From contig NZ_VMRJ01000001.1 of the NCBI RefSeq assembly GCF_007713685.1, positions 850,129 to 914,128 of the forward strand: DNA of 64,000 bases. Reading direction: 5' to 3'. Below, piece by piece: positions 8,292 through 17,293 of this stretch (within the stretch, counting starts at the first letter, position 1; every line of letters starts with the position of its first letter). The notes beneath the pieces are model-generated. The model was not told the origin of the DNA. It worked only from the letters and a program-made list of their open reading frames with translations, and searched no databases. The stretch is from Hymenobacter setariae. GTDB lineage: Bacteria > Bacteroidota > Bacteroidia > Cytophagales > Hymenobacteraceae. A program made the translations under genes and the position numbers.

Positions 8292-9089
8292 ATGAAAACT
8301 TGGATTACCCAAACGGCGGCCGGCGTGTTGGCTGTTGCCGCCTTCAGCCTGACGGCTTGTAAGAAAGACGAGGTGCAGGCTACTCTCACGCCTACCAACT
8401 CAGTATCGCTGACTGCCTCGACCACCAGTGTGGTGCTGACGCAGGCCAATGCCGCCGCCAACGCCGCCACTTTCACGTTTACGCCGCTCACCTATTCCTG
8501 GGCCAACGTAGACAAGCCCTATAGCCCAGCCACTACCTATACCCTGCAAGTTGCCAAGCAAGGTACCAACTTTGCCAATGTCGTTTCGTCTATCGACCTA
8601 GGTGCGGGCCCGAGCAAGACTTTCACCGTGGGCGACCTCAACACGCCACTGCTGGCCGGTGGCCTACCCGTGGGCACAGCCACACCGCTCGACATTCGGG
8701 TGAAGGCCGTGTACGCAGCCAATGCCCCAATGTACTCCCCTACGCTGCCCCTCACGGCCACCGTGTATTGCGCACAGCCAGCTGCCAACCAGGCTTGGTC
8801 TATCATCGGTGCAGCAGCTAAAGGCTGGAGCACCGATGCGGTGATGACGTATGACTGCGCTCAGAATGCTTTCACGTACACGGGCTCGTTTGCAGCCGAT
8901 GAGTACAAGTTCCGCTACGGCGCAGACTGGAAAGCTAACCTAGGTGATGGCGGCAGCACCGGCGTCCTCAAGCAGGATGGTGGTAACCTCAAAATCACTA
9001 AGGCTGGCACCTATACTATCACGCTGAAGCCGGCTTCGCTGAACAGCGACGGCAAAGTGTCGGATGGTAGCACGTATACCGTTAAGTAG
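8292..9089 (+). CDS. SusE/SusF-like surface glycan-binding lipoprotein
   Basis: The protein has 265 residues. The lipobox SLTAC puts the lipidated cysteine at 23. An N-terminal Ig-like SusE domain (about 30-160) is followed by a carbohydrate-binding C-terminal domain resembling SusE/SusF starch-binding modules (AWSIIGAAAKGW, FKFRYG-type core, LKITKAGTYTI). In the sus system these lipoproteins hold alpha-glucan on the cell surface. Position right after susD and before a terminator supports this role. Starch or a related alpha-glucan as substrate is an inference from the binding-domain type. The ATG at 8292 begins the lipoprotein signal; 12 codons upstream in the same frame are probably not used. 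Confidence 0.8.
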   Translation: MKTWITQTAAGVLAVAAFSLTACKKDEVQATLTPTNSVSLTASTTSVVLTQANAAANAATFTFTPLTYSWANVDKPYSPATTYTLQVAKQGTNFANVVSSIDLGAGPSKTFTVGDLNTPLLAGGLPVGTATPLDIRVKAVYAANAPMYSPTLPLTATVYCAQPAANQAWSIIGAAAKGWSTDAVMTYDCAQNAFTYTGSFAADEYKFRYGADWKANLGDGGSTGVLKQDGGNLKITKAGTYTITLKPASLNSDGKVSDGSTYTVK

Positions 9090-9111
9090 TAGGCGCTACT
9101 ATTTTGCTTTT

Positions 9112-9143
9112 AAAAAAGCCGCTGCTGGTCAGCGGCTTTTTTT
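9112..9143 (+). terminator. Terminator of the sus operon
   Basis: AAAAGCCGCTG and CAGCGGCTTTT form a stem around a 5-nt loop (9125-9129), followed by a T run. It lies 22 nt after the SusE-like stop codon. Confidence 0.85.
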
Positions 9144-9242
9144 ATGACTACTACCCGGCGATTTTCGGCACCAAAATGGCTATTCTCGACGTTGCTTCAC
9201 CTATTATTGCCAGCGCCGATAGACGCACCCTTCCCTACTTCT

Positions 9243-9689
9243 ATGCTTATTAAGCACTCCATTTTCTTGCTATTGCCGTTGCTAGCTGGCTCTTCGCTAG
9301 CCAGCGCCCAGGTAGCCTCCACTATCAAAAAGCCGGCGGCCGCTGGGGCTGCTGCTACTTCGGTCGAGGACCGCGCCAACGCCCTCACTACCAATATGGC
9401 CCAAGCGCTGGGCCTGACGCCCGCGCAGGCAGAAAAGGTCCGCGTTATTAATACCAACTCGGTGCGCAATGTGGAGGCTGCCCGGCAGCGCTTTCGCCAA
9501 GACCCCACCAAGCTGCGTGGTTACATTGAGGACATCGGCCTGGCCCGCCTCGAGCAGTTGAAAGAAGTGCTCACGCCCGCTCAGTTTACCCGCTACCAGC
9601 GCAAGCGCGAAGAGAAAATGGGCATTCCAACTTCACAGGGCGCCCAGGGCACCCCGCCGCCCGGCCTAGGTCGCCCAGATAGTGAATAG
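9243..9689 (+). CDS. Small secreted helical protein, Spy/CpxP-like
   Basis: The protein has 148 residues. A signal peptide (MLIKHSIFLLLPLLAGSSLA, cleavage after SAQ) is followed by helical sequence with LGLTPAQAEKVRVINTN and LKEVLTPAQFTRYQRKREEKM. This spacing of two LTPAQ motifs is typical of the Bacteroidota relatives of Spy/CpxP LTxxQ proteins. Such proteins are periplasmic and thought to buffer envelope stress, but this member has no assigned role. The ATG at 9243 is preferred because it starts the signal peptide. The gene stands alone between the sus terminator and a very long hairpin. A similar protein is encoded at 33285-33779 beside an ECF sigma factor. Confidence 0.65.
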   Translation: MLIKHSIFLLLPLLAGSSLASAQVASTIKKPAAAGAAATSVEDRANALTTNMAQALGLTPAQAEKVRVINTNSVRNVEAARQRFRQDPTKLRGYIEDIGLARLEQLKEVLTPAQFTRYQRKREEKMGIPTSQGAQGTPPPGLGRPDSE

Positions 9690-9690
9690 C

Positions 9691-9768
9691 CCCGTGCTAC
9701 AGCCAAAAAAGAAAAAAGCCCGCGCACAGTTGTGCGCGGGCTTTTTTCTTTTTTGGCTGTAGCACGGG
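9691..9768. terminator. Perfect 37-bp inverted repeat, bidirectional terminator
   Basis: Arms at 9691-9727 and 9732-9768 are exact reverse complements over 37 bases with a 4-base loop. The stem contains a GCCCGCGCAC core flanked by A-rich and T-rich tracts, so it can terminate transcription from both sides. It lies between the convergent secreted-protein and SDR genes. Confidence 0.9.
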
Positions 9769-9789
9769 CCCTAGGGGGCTCTAGCTCAT

Positions 9790-10827
9790 CTACTCGTTGT
9801 TGCGGCGAGCCTCCTGCTTGTTGAGGGTCGTGAGGAAAGAGCGCGTGATAGGCGTTTCACTTTCGTAGCCGCTGCGGCGCTCGTTGGCAGCTGGGCTTTC
9901 GCCGGTGGCGGGCAGGGCGCGGTTTACCCAGGCCAGCACATCGACCGTAGTACCCGGCAGCACGCCGTGGAAACCTGCCAGCAGCTTGGCCGGGAGCGAA
10001 AGGATAATTTCGCCATCACCGCGGCGGGCGGCGTTCCAAATGCGGCGGGCGGCTTGCTCGGCGCTCATCGTGAATCCTGGCAGCGCATCGGCAATGCTAA
10101 ACCAAGCGTACTCTTTCTCGTGCTGACCCTTTATTTCGGCGTGGCCGGGGCTGCCTGTGCGCAGCAAGCCGGGGCACACCGTGGTGACATAGATGCCGTA
10201 CTGATTCAGCTCGGCGCGGAAACCTTCGGATAGCCCGACAAGGGCAAACTTGCTGGCGCTATAGGCTGTGAGGTGTGGAATAGCCACTTTGCCACCTAGG
10301 GAAGAAATATTGATGATGCGCCCCTCACCGCGCTGCTTCATGCCGGGCAGCACGGCTTGCATAGCGTGGAAGGGTGCCCAAAAGTGGGTGTTCATGGCAT
10401 CCTCGAAGTCGCGGGTATCCATGTTTTCGAGCGGGCCACCGATGATAATACCTGCATTGTTGACGAGCACATCAATGGGACCTAGGCGGTTTTCAACTTC
10501 TTCCACGAGCGTGCGCACGTCGTTGGCATCGGTGAGGTCGCGGGAGAGGGCAAGCACGGTGGACTCAGTACCGCCGTAGTCGAGCAGGTCTTGCCGCGCC
10601 CGGGTGAGTTCTTGTTCATCGCGGGCGCAGATGGCTACACGGGCGCCTTCCGACACCGCGCGGCGAGCCAGCACCAGCCCTAGGCCCCGCGACCCTCCCG
10701 TGATGAGCACGGTGCGGCCCGTAAGCTCATACGAGCCCCGGCGATTGCGCCAAACAGTGGTAGCAAGGGCCGCTAGGCCGAATCCGGCGGCCCAGAGCCA
10801 AGAAGTAGTGCGTGGAGTTGGCTTCAT
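9790..10827 (-). CDS. Membrane-anchored short-chain dehydrogenase/reductase
   Basis: The protein has 345 residues. An N-terminal hydrophobic segment (about 8-24, LWAAGFGLAALATTV) precedes a classical SDR Rossmann domain. The cofactor motif is TGGSRGLG (about 44-51), NNAG is present, catalytic Ser lies in INISSLGG, and YSASK supplies Tyr and Lys. The C-terminal 100 residues resemble SDRs that act on lipids or unknown ketones (QAARRIWNAARRGDGE). It should reduce or oxidise a carbonyl with NAD(P)H, probably at the cytoplasmic face of the membrane. The substrate is unknown. The ATG at 10827 includes the hydrophobic anchor; the gene diverges from the M50-TPR gene. Confidence 0.85.
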   Translation of the reverse strand: MKPTPRTTSWLWAAGFGLAALATTVWRNRRGSYELTGRTVLITGGSRGLGLVLARRAVSEGARVAICARDEQELTRARQDLLDYGGTESTVLALSRDLTDANDVRTLVEEVENRLGPIDVLVNNAGIIIGGPLENMDTRDFEDAMNTHFWAPFHAMQAVLPGMKQRGEGRIINISSLGGKVAIPHLTAYSASKFALVGLSEGFRAELNQYGIYVTTVCPGLLRTGSPGHAEIKGQHEKEYAWFSIADALPGFTMSAEQAARRIWNAARRGDGEIILSLPAKLLAGFHGVLPGTTVDVLAWVNRALPATGESPAANERRSGYESETPITRSFLTTLNKQEARRNNE

Positions 10828-10901
10828 GCTATGCTGTATGGCAATTGGCCCGGAAAGGTTGCACAGCACTTGGCAAAAGCGTGAGCATGCCTTAATCTTG
10901 T

Positions 10902-12146
10902 TTGCACTTTTGCGCTTCCTTCTCTCCTATCTCCCTCAGCTTGGAAATCGCTCCCTATATCGCTGCTGTGCTGCTGCTAGTAGTGCTACTTTGGTGTGTA
11001 GTGGGTGTGCTACACGAGGCGGGCCATGCCTGGGCGGCCCTGACGTTGCTGCCAGGCCCCGTCACGGTACACCTCGGCACCTATGGCCAGCCTACCAGAA
11101 ATCTGCGCTTCCAAGTTGGCCGCCTACAAGTATTCGTAGCGTACACCGTGCTGCTGTGGCGCGGCGGCTACTGCGAGCACCAAGCGACTACTGCTGCCTG
11201 GCGCAAGGCGGCCATCATAGTAGCGGGGCCTCTGCTACCGCTTTTGCTGGCGGGAGGTGGCGTGGCAGTCGCTTTTTCTCAGTCTAACTATCCTCTGCGA
11301 GCGCTTGCGTGCTGCCTGCTGGGGTTGGCTACTGTAGGGTTCTTCTTCAACTTGGTGCCACGTACCAGGCCTATCTTATTAGCCGACGGTCGCCGAATCT
11401 TTAATGATGGCCAGCAGCTAGTAAACATCTATCGACTACCCGAGCTAGGCCGGCGCCTGAATGCGCAGCTGCAACAAGCCGAAGCCTGCCGGGTGGCCGG
11501 CAACTATGCCGAAAGCGCTGACCTCTACGTGGCGCTGCTGCCCAAAGTCGTGCCCACGGCTTCTATCCTACAGCACGCTTACTATGTACTGACACATGCG
11601 GGCCGGTACGCCGAAGCCTTACCGGTGAGCATGCAGTACCAAGAAGAATTTGCGGACCAGCTAACTGATGACGACCAATTTACCCATGCGCTTATTCTGT
11701 CGCGCCTAGGCCAGCACGCCGCCGCTATAGATGCCTACACTGCCCTCATCGAGCAGCCGCAGCCCTACGTTAATGCCTATAATAATAGAGGCTATACCCA
11801 CAACTTATTGGGCAATTATGCGCTGGCACTCGCCGATTTTGACCACGCTATTGCCTGTGAGCCTGGACAGGCCTACGCCTACAACAATCGGGGTTTGGCG
11901 CTGCTCAAGCTAGGCCAAGAAGCGGCGGGCCTAGCCGATATCCAGCACGGCCTAGCGCTCGACCCTGCCAATGCGTATGGCTACCGCAACCTAGGCATTT
12001 ACCACCTCGACCGGGGCGAGTATGCAGCGGCACTTCATCATTTTGAACAGGCGCAACAGCTCGACTCTGCTACGCATGAGCTAAGCACATACATGCAAGA
12101 AACCCACCAGCGCTTGGCACAAAGCACTGGTGGGTCACTGCCGTAG
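10902..12146 (+). CDS. M50-like membrane metalloprotease fused to TPR repeats
   Basis: The first 170 residues hold several membrane helices. HEAGH (about 38-42) is a site-2-protease zinc motif, and FFNLVP followed later by ADGRRI resembles the second M50 motif (NxxP...DG). Residues about 190-405 are TPR repeats, including AYNNRGYTHNLLGNY and AYNNRGLALLKLGQE. This suggests a membrane protease or protease-like protein with a protein-binding tail. Proteolytic activity is not certain because the second motif is loose. An in-frame TAA at 10893 and the lack of an ATG before the membrane helices force a non-ATG start: TTG at 10902 or TTG at 10941. It diverges from the SDR gene. Confidence 0.7.
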   Translation: MHFCASFSPISLSLEIAPYIAAVLLLVVLLWCVVGVLHEAGHAWAALTLLPGPVTVHLGTYGQPTRNLRFQVGRLQVFVAYTVLLWRGGYCEHQATTAAWRKAAIIVAGPLLPLLLAGGGVAVAFSQSNYPLRALACCLLGLATVGFFFNLVPRTRPILLADGRRIFNDGQQLVNIYRLPELGRRLNAQLQQAEACRVAGNYAESADLYVALLPKVVPTASILQHAYYVLTHAGRYAEALPVSMQYQEEFADQLTDDDQFTHALILSRLGQHAAAIDAYTALIEQPQPYVNAYNNRGYTHNLLGNYALALADFDHAIACEPGQAYAYNNRGLALLKLGQEAAGLADIQHGLALDPANAYGYRNLGIYHLDRGEYAAALHHFEQAQQLDSATHELSTYMQETHQRLAQSTGGSLP

Positions 12147-12171
12147 CGGACACTTAGCGATGATAGCGGGC

Positions 12172-12885
12172 TTATTTACCCAGCTTTTCTTGGAAGAAAG
12201 CTAGCGTGAGAGCCCAGGCCTCGGCGGCGGCCTCGGCATTGTAGCTGGGGCGTTCGTCGCAGTTGAAGCCGTGGTCGGCGTAAGAAATAACCGTGTTGAT
12301 GTAGGGTTTGCCGGCCGCTTCCACGGCCTCGACCACTTGCGTTATTTGGTCTTTGCTGATGTGCTGGTCGAGCCCACCCCAGTAGAAAAGGTGCGGCGCG
12401 TGCAGGTCAGCGGCTAAGTTGGTGATGGTGTGCGTGCCGCCACCGTAGTATGACACAGCCGCAGCCACGGGCACCACAGCATTAGCCCGGAACGACACCT
12501 GCCCACCTAGGCAAAACCCGATGCTGCCAACTTTATCTTTTTGCACGTCGTCCTGGCTTTGCAGCCAGTCATAGGCGGCCTGAATGTCTTGGTTCAGGCC
12601 TTCCGGCGTGATAGCCTGGTAGTGCGGCATGGCCTGGGTGGCAAATTCGGTGTAGGGAATTTCGAGGCCCGGCTCGGCCGAGCGGTGAAACAGCTCGGGC
12701 GCTACCACCACGTAGCCGGCTTGGGCCAAGCGGTCGGCTACGTTACGAATGTGACCATTCACGCCGAAAGCTTCCTGAAACAGCAGGATGCCGGGTGCTG
12801 GGCCGTTGGCTTGGGGGCGAGCTACGTAGACGTGCATCTGGGTGCCGTCGGCTACGGATAGCACAAGCGAATTAGGAGTACTCAT
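12172..12885 (-). CDS. Dienelactone hydrolase family protein
   Basis: The protein has 237 residues, normal for the family. All expected catalytic positions are visible: Glu38 in LLFQEAFGVN, Cys125 in GFCLGG, Asp173 in GGLDQH and His205 in ADHGF. Classical members open dienelactone to maleylacetate, but most homologues in soil bacteria act on other esters or lactones. No signal peptide is present, so it is cytoplasmic. It converges on the M50-TPR gene with only 25 nt between stop codons, and no aromatic degradation genes are nearby, so the true substrate is open. Confidence 0.9.
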   Translation of the reverse strand: MSTPNSLVLSVADGTQMHVYVARPQANGPAPGILLFQEAFGVNGHIRNVADRLAQAGYVVVAPELFHRSAEPGLEIPYTEFATQAMPHYQAITPEGLNQDIQAAYDWLQSQDDVQKDKVGSIGFCLGGQVSFRANAVVPVAAAVSYYGGGTHTITNLAADLHAPHLFYWGGLDQHISKDQITQVVEAVEAAGKPYINTVISYADHGFNCDERPSYNAEAAAEAWALTLAFFQEKLGK

Positions 12886-13217
12886 GGTTGGCTAGAGAGT
12901 GGAGAAGGAAAGTGCTGCCAGCAACAGGGCTCCTAGGTAGCTTGTTTTTGGTGATGCAAAGAGCAGTTGCGGTTGGCTATGAGTGAGTCGTTGCTGACTT
13001 AGCTACCTAGGGCTTGAAGCGGTCGCCTACCAGACACACTGTAAGCTCATTACTCCTGGTGCTGCATAAGCGAGCCCTGTTTCTTAGTTAGCAATTTTAG
13101 CTAGAGCCTTATAGTCTTCATTAAAAATTCATCATAAATAGGTGCCACTGACAGATTTATAATTTTAAGTTTATTTGGAACATATCTAAACAAGCCGCAT
13201 ATTTGCCCTTGAATTGA
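12886..13217 (+). promoter_or_regulatory. Intergenic region with promoter of the siderophore receptor
   Basis: No gene was seen here. TTTG (13174-13177), a 20-nt spacer and CATATTTG (13198-13205) give a near-consensus Bacteroidota promoter directed at the TonB receptor, with a start near 13211. The preceding stretch (about 13085-13200) is strikingly AT-rich, which would suit binding by an iron regulator, but I could not identify a clear Fur box. Confidence 0.55.
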
Positions 13218-15785
13218 ATGATTCTAAATAAGACTATGCGCCAACACCTACTTCCTTTTCTTCTCTCGAGTAGTCTATTTCCTGCCGTTGCCTTTGCCCA
13301 AACGCCTGCCACGCCGCCACGCCCACACCATGCTCACCGAGGCCGCCTAGGTACCCTGACAGGCCACGTAGTGCTGGCCGACGGCCAGCCTGCCGACCAC
13401 GTATCGGTAATGGTAAAAGGCACGCCCCACGGCACTACTCCCGACGCGGCCGGCAATTTTAGCCTGGAGGCTCCCACGGGCTGGCAGATTATCACGGTAA
13501 CCGGCCTAGGGTACTCGGCGCAGGAAGTTTCGGTAGAAGTGCTGGAGGGCCAAGCTACTGCCGTGCCCACGCTGACTTTAGTGCGGGGCCACCGCCAGCT
13601 CGATGAGGTCAACGTGCTGGGTAACAAAACCCTCAACCAGCGCCCTACTGCGGTAGGCAAAATGCCAGTAGCCCCGCTCGACCTGCCCCAATCAGCCATT
13701 ACGGTTGGGCAGCAGGTACTGGAAGAGCAGCAGGTGCTGCGCATCAGCGATGCGGTGGTGAACACGCCCGGTCTCTACGTGATGGGCAACACCGGCGGCA
13801 CCCAGGAAGAGCTAGCCAGCCGGGGCTTTGCTTACACCAGCAATAACACCTTCAAAAACGGGGTGCGCTACAACAACGCCATCTTCCCCGAAGCCAGCTC
13901 CTTAGAAAGGCTGGAAGTACTGAAGGGCAGCGCGGCCATTTTATACGGCAACGTGGCAGCCGGTGGCGTGCTCAACCTCGTCACCAAAAAGCCCCGCTTT
14001 GAGCGTGGCGGCTCGGTGGGCCTGCGCCTAGGTAGCTTCGGCTTCGTGAAGCCCACCTTTGACGTGTATGGCGCGGTAGGCACCAGCGACAAGGTAGCCT
14101 TCCGCCTAAATGGCACCTACGAGCGCGGCGACAGCTACCGCGACCAAGTGACGGGCAACCGCTTCTACGTCAACCCTTCGCTCCTCTTCCGCCTCACGCC
14201 CAAAACCGACCTAGTGCTGGAAGGTGACTTCTTGCGCGACCGCCGCACGCCCGATTTTGGCATTGGGGCCATCAACTACGAGATTATCGACTCGCGCAGC
14301 CGCTTCCTCAACGTGCCCGGCGCGCTCAACTCGACCCAGCAAATCAGCACCACGGCCACCCTCACCAGCCACCTCAGCGATAGCTGGAGCATCCGGGCCA
14401 TCGGCGGCTTTCAGCGCTACGAAAACGAGCTGAAGAGCGGCGCCCGCCCCACCAACGTAATCAGCACCCCCGGCGCCACCTACGGCAACTGGACTCGCAC
14501 GCTGCAACGCAGCGAAACGTACCAAAACTACTTCCTGGCCGAAGTTGACCTGACCGGGCAGTTCCGCACCGGCGCCATCGGCCACACACTGCTGGTGGGG
14601 GCCGATGCCGACCAGTACCAAGGCAGCACGCTGGCCTACACCAATCCGGCTTCGTCCACCAGCGCTACCACGGCTGTCTCCGCCTATGATGTTATTAATA
14701 TCTTGGACCAGAGCCGGGTACTTACTCAGCCCACCTCGCGCCTCAGCGGCTTTGAGGCGCTGGTAAACAACTCGCTGACCAAGGACAATACCCGCCGCGC
14801 CGGCTTCTACGCCCAGGACCTAGTGAGCCTCGGCGAGAAAGTGAAAGTGCTGGCTGGCCTGCGCTGGAGCTACCAGGAAACTCCCAGCGACGTGTACTAC
14901 TACAGCAATCCGGCCACGCTAACCGCCAAAACGGCCGGCACCTACGTCGAAAACCGCCGCTACGACAACGCCTTTTCGCCGCGCCTCGGGGTGGTGTACC
15001 AGCCCGTGAAGAACTCGGCCGTTTTCGCATCTTACTCTAACTCCTTCACCCCCAACTCGGGCATCGACGTGACGGGGGCGGCGCTGGCGCCTTCGGTTAT
15101 CGACCAGTACGAGGTGGGCATCAAAAACGACCTGTTTAAGGGCGCGCTATCGGCCAATGTCACGCTGTACCGCATCGTGAACAGCAACCAAACCCAGACC
15201 GTGCTGCAATACTTGAGCGGCACCAACACCCCCAACCCCAACTACAACGCCGCCTACCCCAACGCCCAGGAAATGGCCGGCCAAGTCACCAGCAAGGGCG
15301 TAGAGGTCGATGTGCAAAGCAAGCCCTACCTAGGGTGGTCGGTGCTGGCGGGCTACAGCTACAACAACACGGCCTACACCAACAGCAACGTGTATGAGAA
15401 TGGCAGCCGCCTGCGCTACAACCCCGCACACACCGCCAACGCTAGCGTCTTCTACAACTTCAACTCGGCCTTCGACGGTGGCTTTTTGCACGGCCTGTCG
15501 CTAGGGGCAACGGGCTACTACGTGGGCGACCGCCTGGCCGGCCGCAACCCGCGCTTGGTAAACCCCACCACTGGCGCTCCCAATTACACCGATGCTTTCA
15601 AAATCATCGCCCTACCCAACTACTTTCTCTTCGACGCCAACATTGCCTACACCTACCAACGCTTTACGCTGCGCGCCAAAGCTGCCAACCTGCTCGGCAA
15701 GCTGAGCTATAATGTGCACGACGACAACAGCGTGAACCCCATTGCGCCGCGCACCTACGCTGCCACCCTCAGCTTCCGGCTATAG
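13218..15785 (+). CDS. TonB-dependent siderophore receptor
   Basis: The protein is 855 residues. After a signal peptide (cleavage near AFAQT, about 28) comes a carboxypeptidase-like domain (about 42-105, LTGHVVLADGQPADHVSV). The plug domain follows, with the siderophore-receptor pattern LPQSAITVGQQVLEEQQ, then RISDAVVNTPGL, SLERLEVLKGSAAILYG and GGVLNLVTKKP. A 22-strand barrel ends in AATLSFRL. It should import ferric siderophores using TonB/ExbBD. The next gene encodes a PepSY membrane protein, a common partner of such receptors. The start could also be the ATG at 13236, which directly begins the hydrophobic signal. Confidence 0.92.
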   Translation: MILNKTMRQHLLPFLLSSSLFPAVAFAQTPATPPRPHHAHRGRLGTLTGHVVLADGQPADHVSVMVKGTPHGTTPDAAGNFSLEAPTGWQIITVTGLGYSAQEVSVEVLEGQATAVPTLTLVRGHRQLDEVNVLGNKTLNQRPTAVGKMPVAPLDLPQSAITVGQQVLEEQQVLRISDAVVNTPGLYVMGNTGGTQEELASRGFAYTSNNTFKNGVRYNNAIFPEASSLERLEVLKGSAAILYGNVAAGGVLNLVTKKPRFERGGSVGLRLGSFGFVKPTFDVYGAVGTSDKVAFRLNGTYERGDSYRDQVTGNRFYVNPSLLFRLTPKTDLVLEGDFLRDRRTPDFGIGAINYEIIDSRSRFLNVPGALNSTQQISTTATLTSHLSDSWSIRAIGGFQRYENELKSGARPTNVISTPGATYGNWTRTLQRSETYQNYFLAEVDLTGQFRTGAIGHTLLVGADADQYQGSTLAYTNPASSTSATTAVSAYDVINILDQSRVLTQPTSRLSGFEALVNNSLTKDNTRRAGFYAQDLVSLGEKVKVLAGLRWSYQETPSDVYYYSNPATLTAKTAGTYVENRRYDNAFSPRLGVVYQPVKNSAVFASYSNSFTPNSGIDVTGAALAPSVIDQYEVGIKNDLFKGALSANVTLYRIVNSNQTQTVLQYLSGTNTPNPNYNAAYPNAQEMAGQVTSKGVEVDVQSKPYLGWSVLAGYSYNNTAYTNSNVYENGSRLRYNPAHTANASVFYNFNSAFDGGFLHGLSLGATGYYVGDRLAGRNPRLVNPTTGAPNYTDAFKIIALPNYFLFDANIAYTYQRFTLRAKAANLLGKLSYNVHDDNSVNPIAPRTYAATLSFRL

Positions 15786-15843
15786 CAGCGGCAAAAAGAC
15801 TCGCTCTGCCGCTACTTTTCACCTATTAATCGTCAAGTACTTG

Positions 15844-15865
15844 ACCCACCGGCTTGCCGGTGGGT
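15844..15865 (+). terminator. Hairpin between siderophore receptor and PepSY genes
   Basis: ACCCACCGG and CCGGTGGGT pair around a 4-nt loop and are followed by TCTTT. The T tract is short, so it may be a partial terminator that lowers expression of the PepSY gene rather than a full stop. Confidence 0.5.
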
Positions 15866-15890
15866 TCTTTGCTAAAATTATTTATCGGTC

Positions 15891-17156
15891 ATGAAGCTGT
15901 TTTTCCGCCGCATTCACTTGTACCTCGGGCTAGTGTCGGGGCTGTTTTTGGTCGTGGTGTGCCTCACGGGCAGCATCCTAGTTTTTGAAGAAGAGCTAGA
16001 GCATGCGTTTCACCGCGAGCGCTACTTTGTAGATGCCGCTGCTACGCCGCGCCTTTCCTTGGCCCAGCTCACCGCCGCCGTGCGGGCTGCTAAGCCCAAA
16101 GCCAAAATCAACGGCTTCAAAGTTTACGCCGACCCCACCCGCACTGTAGAAGTGAACCTAGGTGGCGCCGGCCGCCCAGGCGGCTCCCAAGGCGAGCCGC
16201 GCGGCGCAGGCAAGAGCGCTAGTGGCCCACAAGAAGGTGCCGGCCCAGGCGCTCGCGGCCGCGAGCGCAGCCAGGCGGGTGGCCCTGCTAATGCCAAGGG
16301 CGGCCCCGGCAAAGGTGACCGAGGCCCCACGCTTTTCCTGAACCCCTACACCGGGGCAGTGCTCGGCGAGTTTAGCAAGCAGCAGTCATTCTTTCACTTC
16401 GTAGAAGAAATTCACCGCGGCCTGGTAGCAGGCCGCGTGGGCAAGCTGGTGATGGGTATTAATTCTATCATATTCGTCTTCATCTTGGGCACCGGGCTGG
16501 TGCTGTGGTGGCCAGCCACGCGCCGCGCCCTCAGTTCGCGCCTGCGCGTAAAATGGGACGCCAGTTGGAAGCGCGTTACTTACGATTGGCACACGGCCCT
16601 AGGGTTTTACAGCTCGCTGTTTCTGCTTGTCATGGCGCTCACGGGTGTAGGTATGGCTTTCGATTGGGTGGGCAAGGGTATCAATACGCTCACGCACTCG
16701 CCCCAGCAGCGGCCCGAGCCACCCACTTCGACGCTGCCCACCGGGCCCGCCCCTGCAGCCTTTGGGGCCGACGCAGCCCTGGCACTAGCCCGCCAGCAGG
16801 CCCCCGCGGCCACCAGCTACACCCTACAAATGCCCAAAGCTCCCGATGGCAGCATCCAAGTAGGCATTTTGCGTCCCGATGCTATCATGGAGCGAGCTAC
16901 TGACGACGTATACCTCGACCAGTACACCGGCCAGGTGCTGCGCCAGCAGGCCTATGCCGAGAAGCCTGTGGGGCAGCGCATTCGGGGGCTGTTCAAGCCC
17001 ATTCATACGGGCGCTATTTTTGGCTGGCCCACCAAGATGCTGGCCTTGGTAGTAGTACTACTGGGCGCCACCTTCCCCGTCACGGGCACCCTCATGTGGT
17101 TAAACCGCACCCGCAAATCACGCAAAAAGAGTACGCCCCACGTGGCGGTAGCCTAG
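15891..17156 (+). CDS. PepSY-associated membrane protein, siderophore-linked
   Basis: The protein has 421 residues with the PepSY_TM layout. An N-terminal helix (about 10-33, HLYLGLVSGLFLVVVCLTGS) is followed by a PepSY segment, a helix with EIHRGLVAGRVGKLVMGI, the WHTALGFYSSLFLLVMALTG helix and a C-terminal helix. Relatives next to siderophore receptors include iron-siderophore reductases of the inner membrane, and the conserved His residues in helices fit haem or iron-linked redox chemistry. This is an inference from context. Residues about 91-145 form a Gly/Pro/Ala/Arg-rich low-complexity insert inside the first PepSY region, which is unusual. It probably shares a transcript with the receptor gene 105 nt upstream. 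Confidence 0.85.
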   Translation: MKLFFRRIHLYLGLVSGLFLVVVCLTGSILVFEEELEHAFHRERYFVDAAATPRLSLAQLTAAVRAAKPKAKINGFKVYADPTRTVEVNLGGAGRPGGSQGEPRGAGKSASGPQEGAGPGARGRERSQAGGPANAKGGPGKGDRGPTLFLNPYTGAVLGEFSKQQSFFHFVEEIHRGLVAGRVGKLVMGINSIIFVFILGTGLVLWWPATRRALSSRLRVKWDASWKRVTYDWHTALGFYSSLFLLVMALTGVGMAFDWVGKGINTLTHSPQQRPEPPTSTLPTGPAPAAFGADAALALARQQAPAATSYTLQMPKAPDGSIQVGILRPDAIMERATDDVYLDQYTGQVLRQQAYAEKPVGQRIRGLFKPIHTGAIFGWPTKMLALVVVLLGATFPVTGTLMWLNRTRKSRKKSTPHVAVA

Positions 17157-17191
17157 CCTCTCCGCCGCCCCAACTCTCTCCTAGGTTAGCC

Positions 17192-17234
17192 AAGCCGCTG
17201 CTCCCGAAGCTGAACGCCACGGGAGCAGCGGCTT
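17192..17234. terminator. Inverted repeat between convergent PepSY and TauE genes
   Basis: AAGCCGCTGCTCCC (17192-17205) and its exact reverse complement (17221-17234) form a 14-bp stem with a 15-nt loop. It lies between convergent genes, so it probably terminates both. Confidence 0.75.
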
Positions 17235-17293
17235 TGTCGTACTGGCCCGCGATGCTAGGGCAATGGCTGCCCTAGGTGCCCCTATCTAGAAGC

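Noticed and set aside
3505-9089. A complete polysaccharide utilisation locus
   Set aside because: SusC, SusD and a SusE-like protein are present but no glycoside hydrolase, lyase or hybrid sensor is next to them, so only an uptake operon is claimed.
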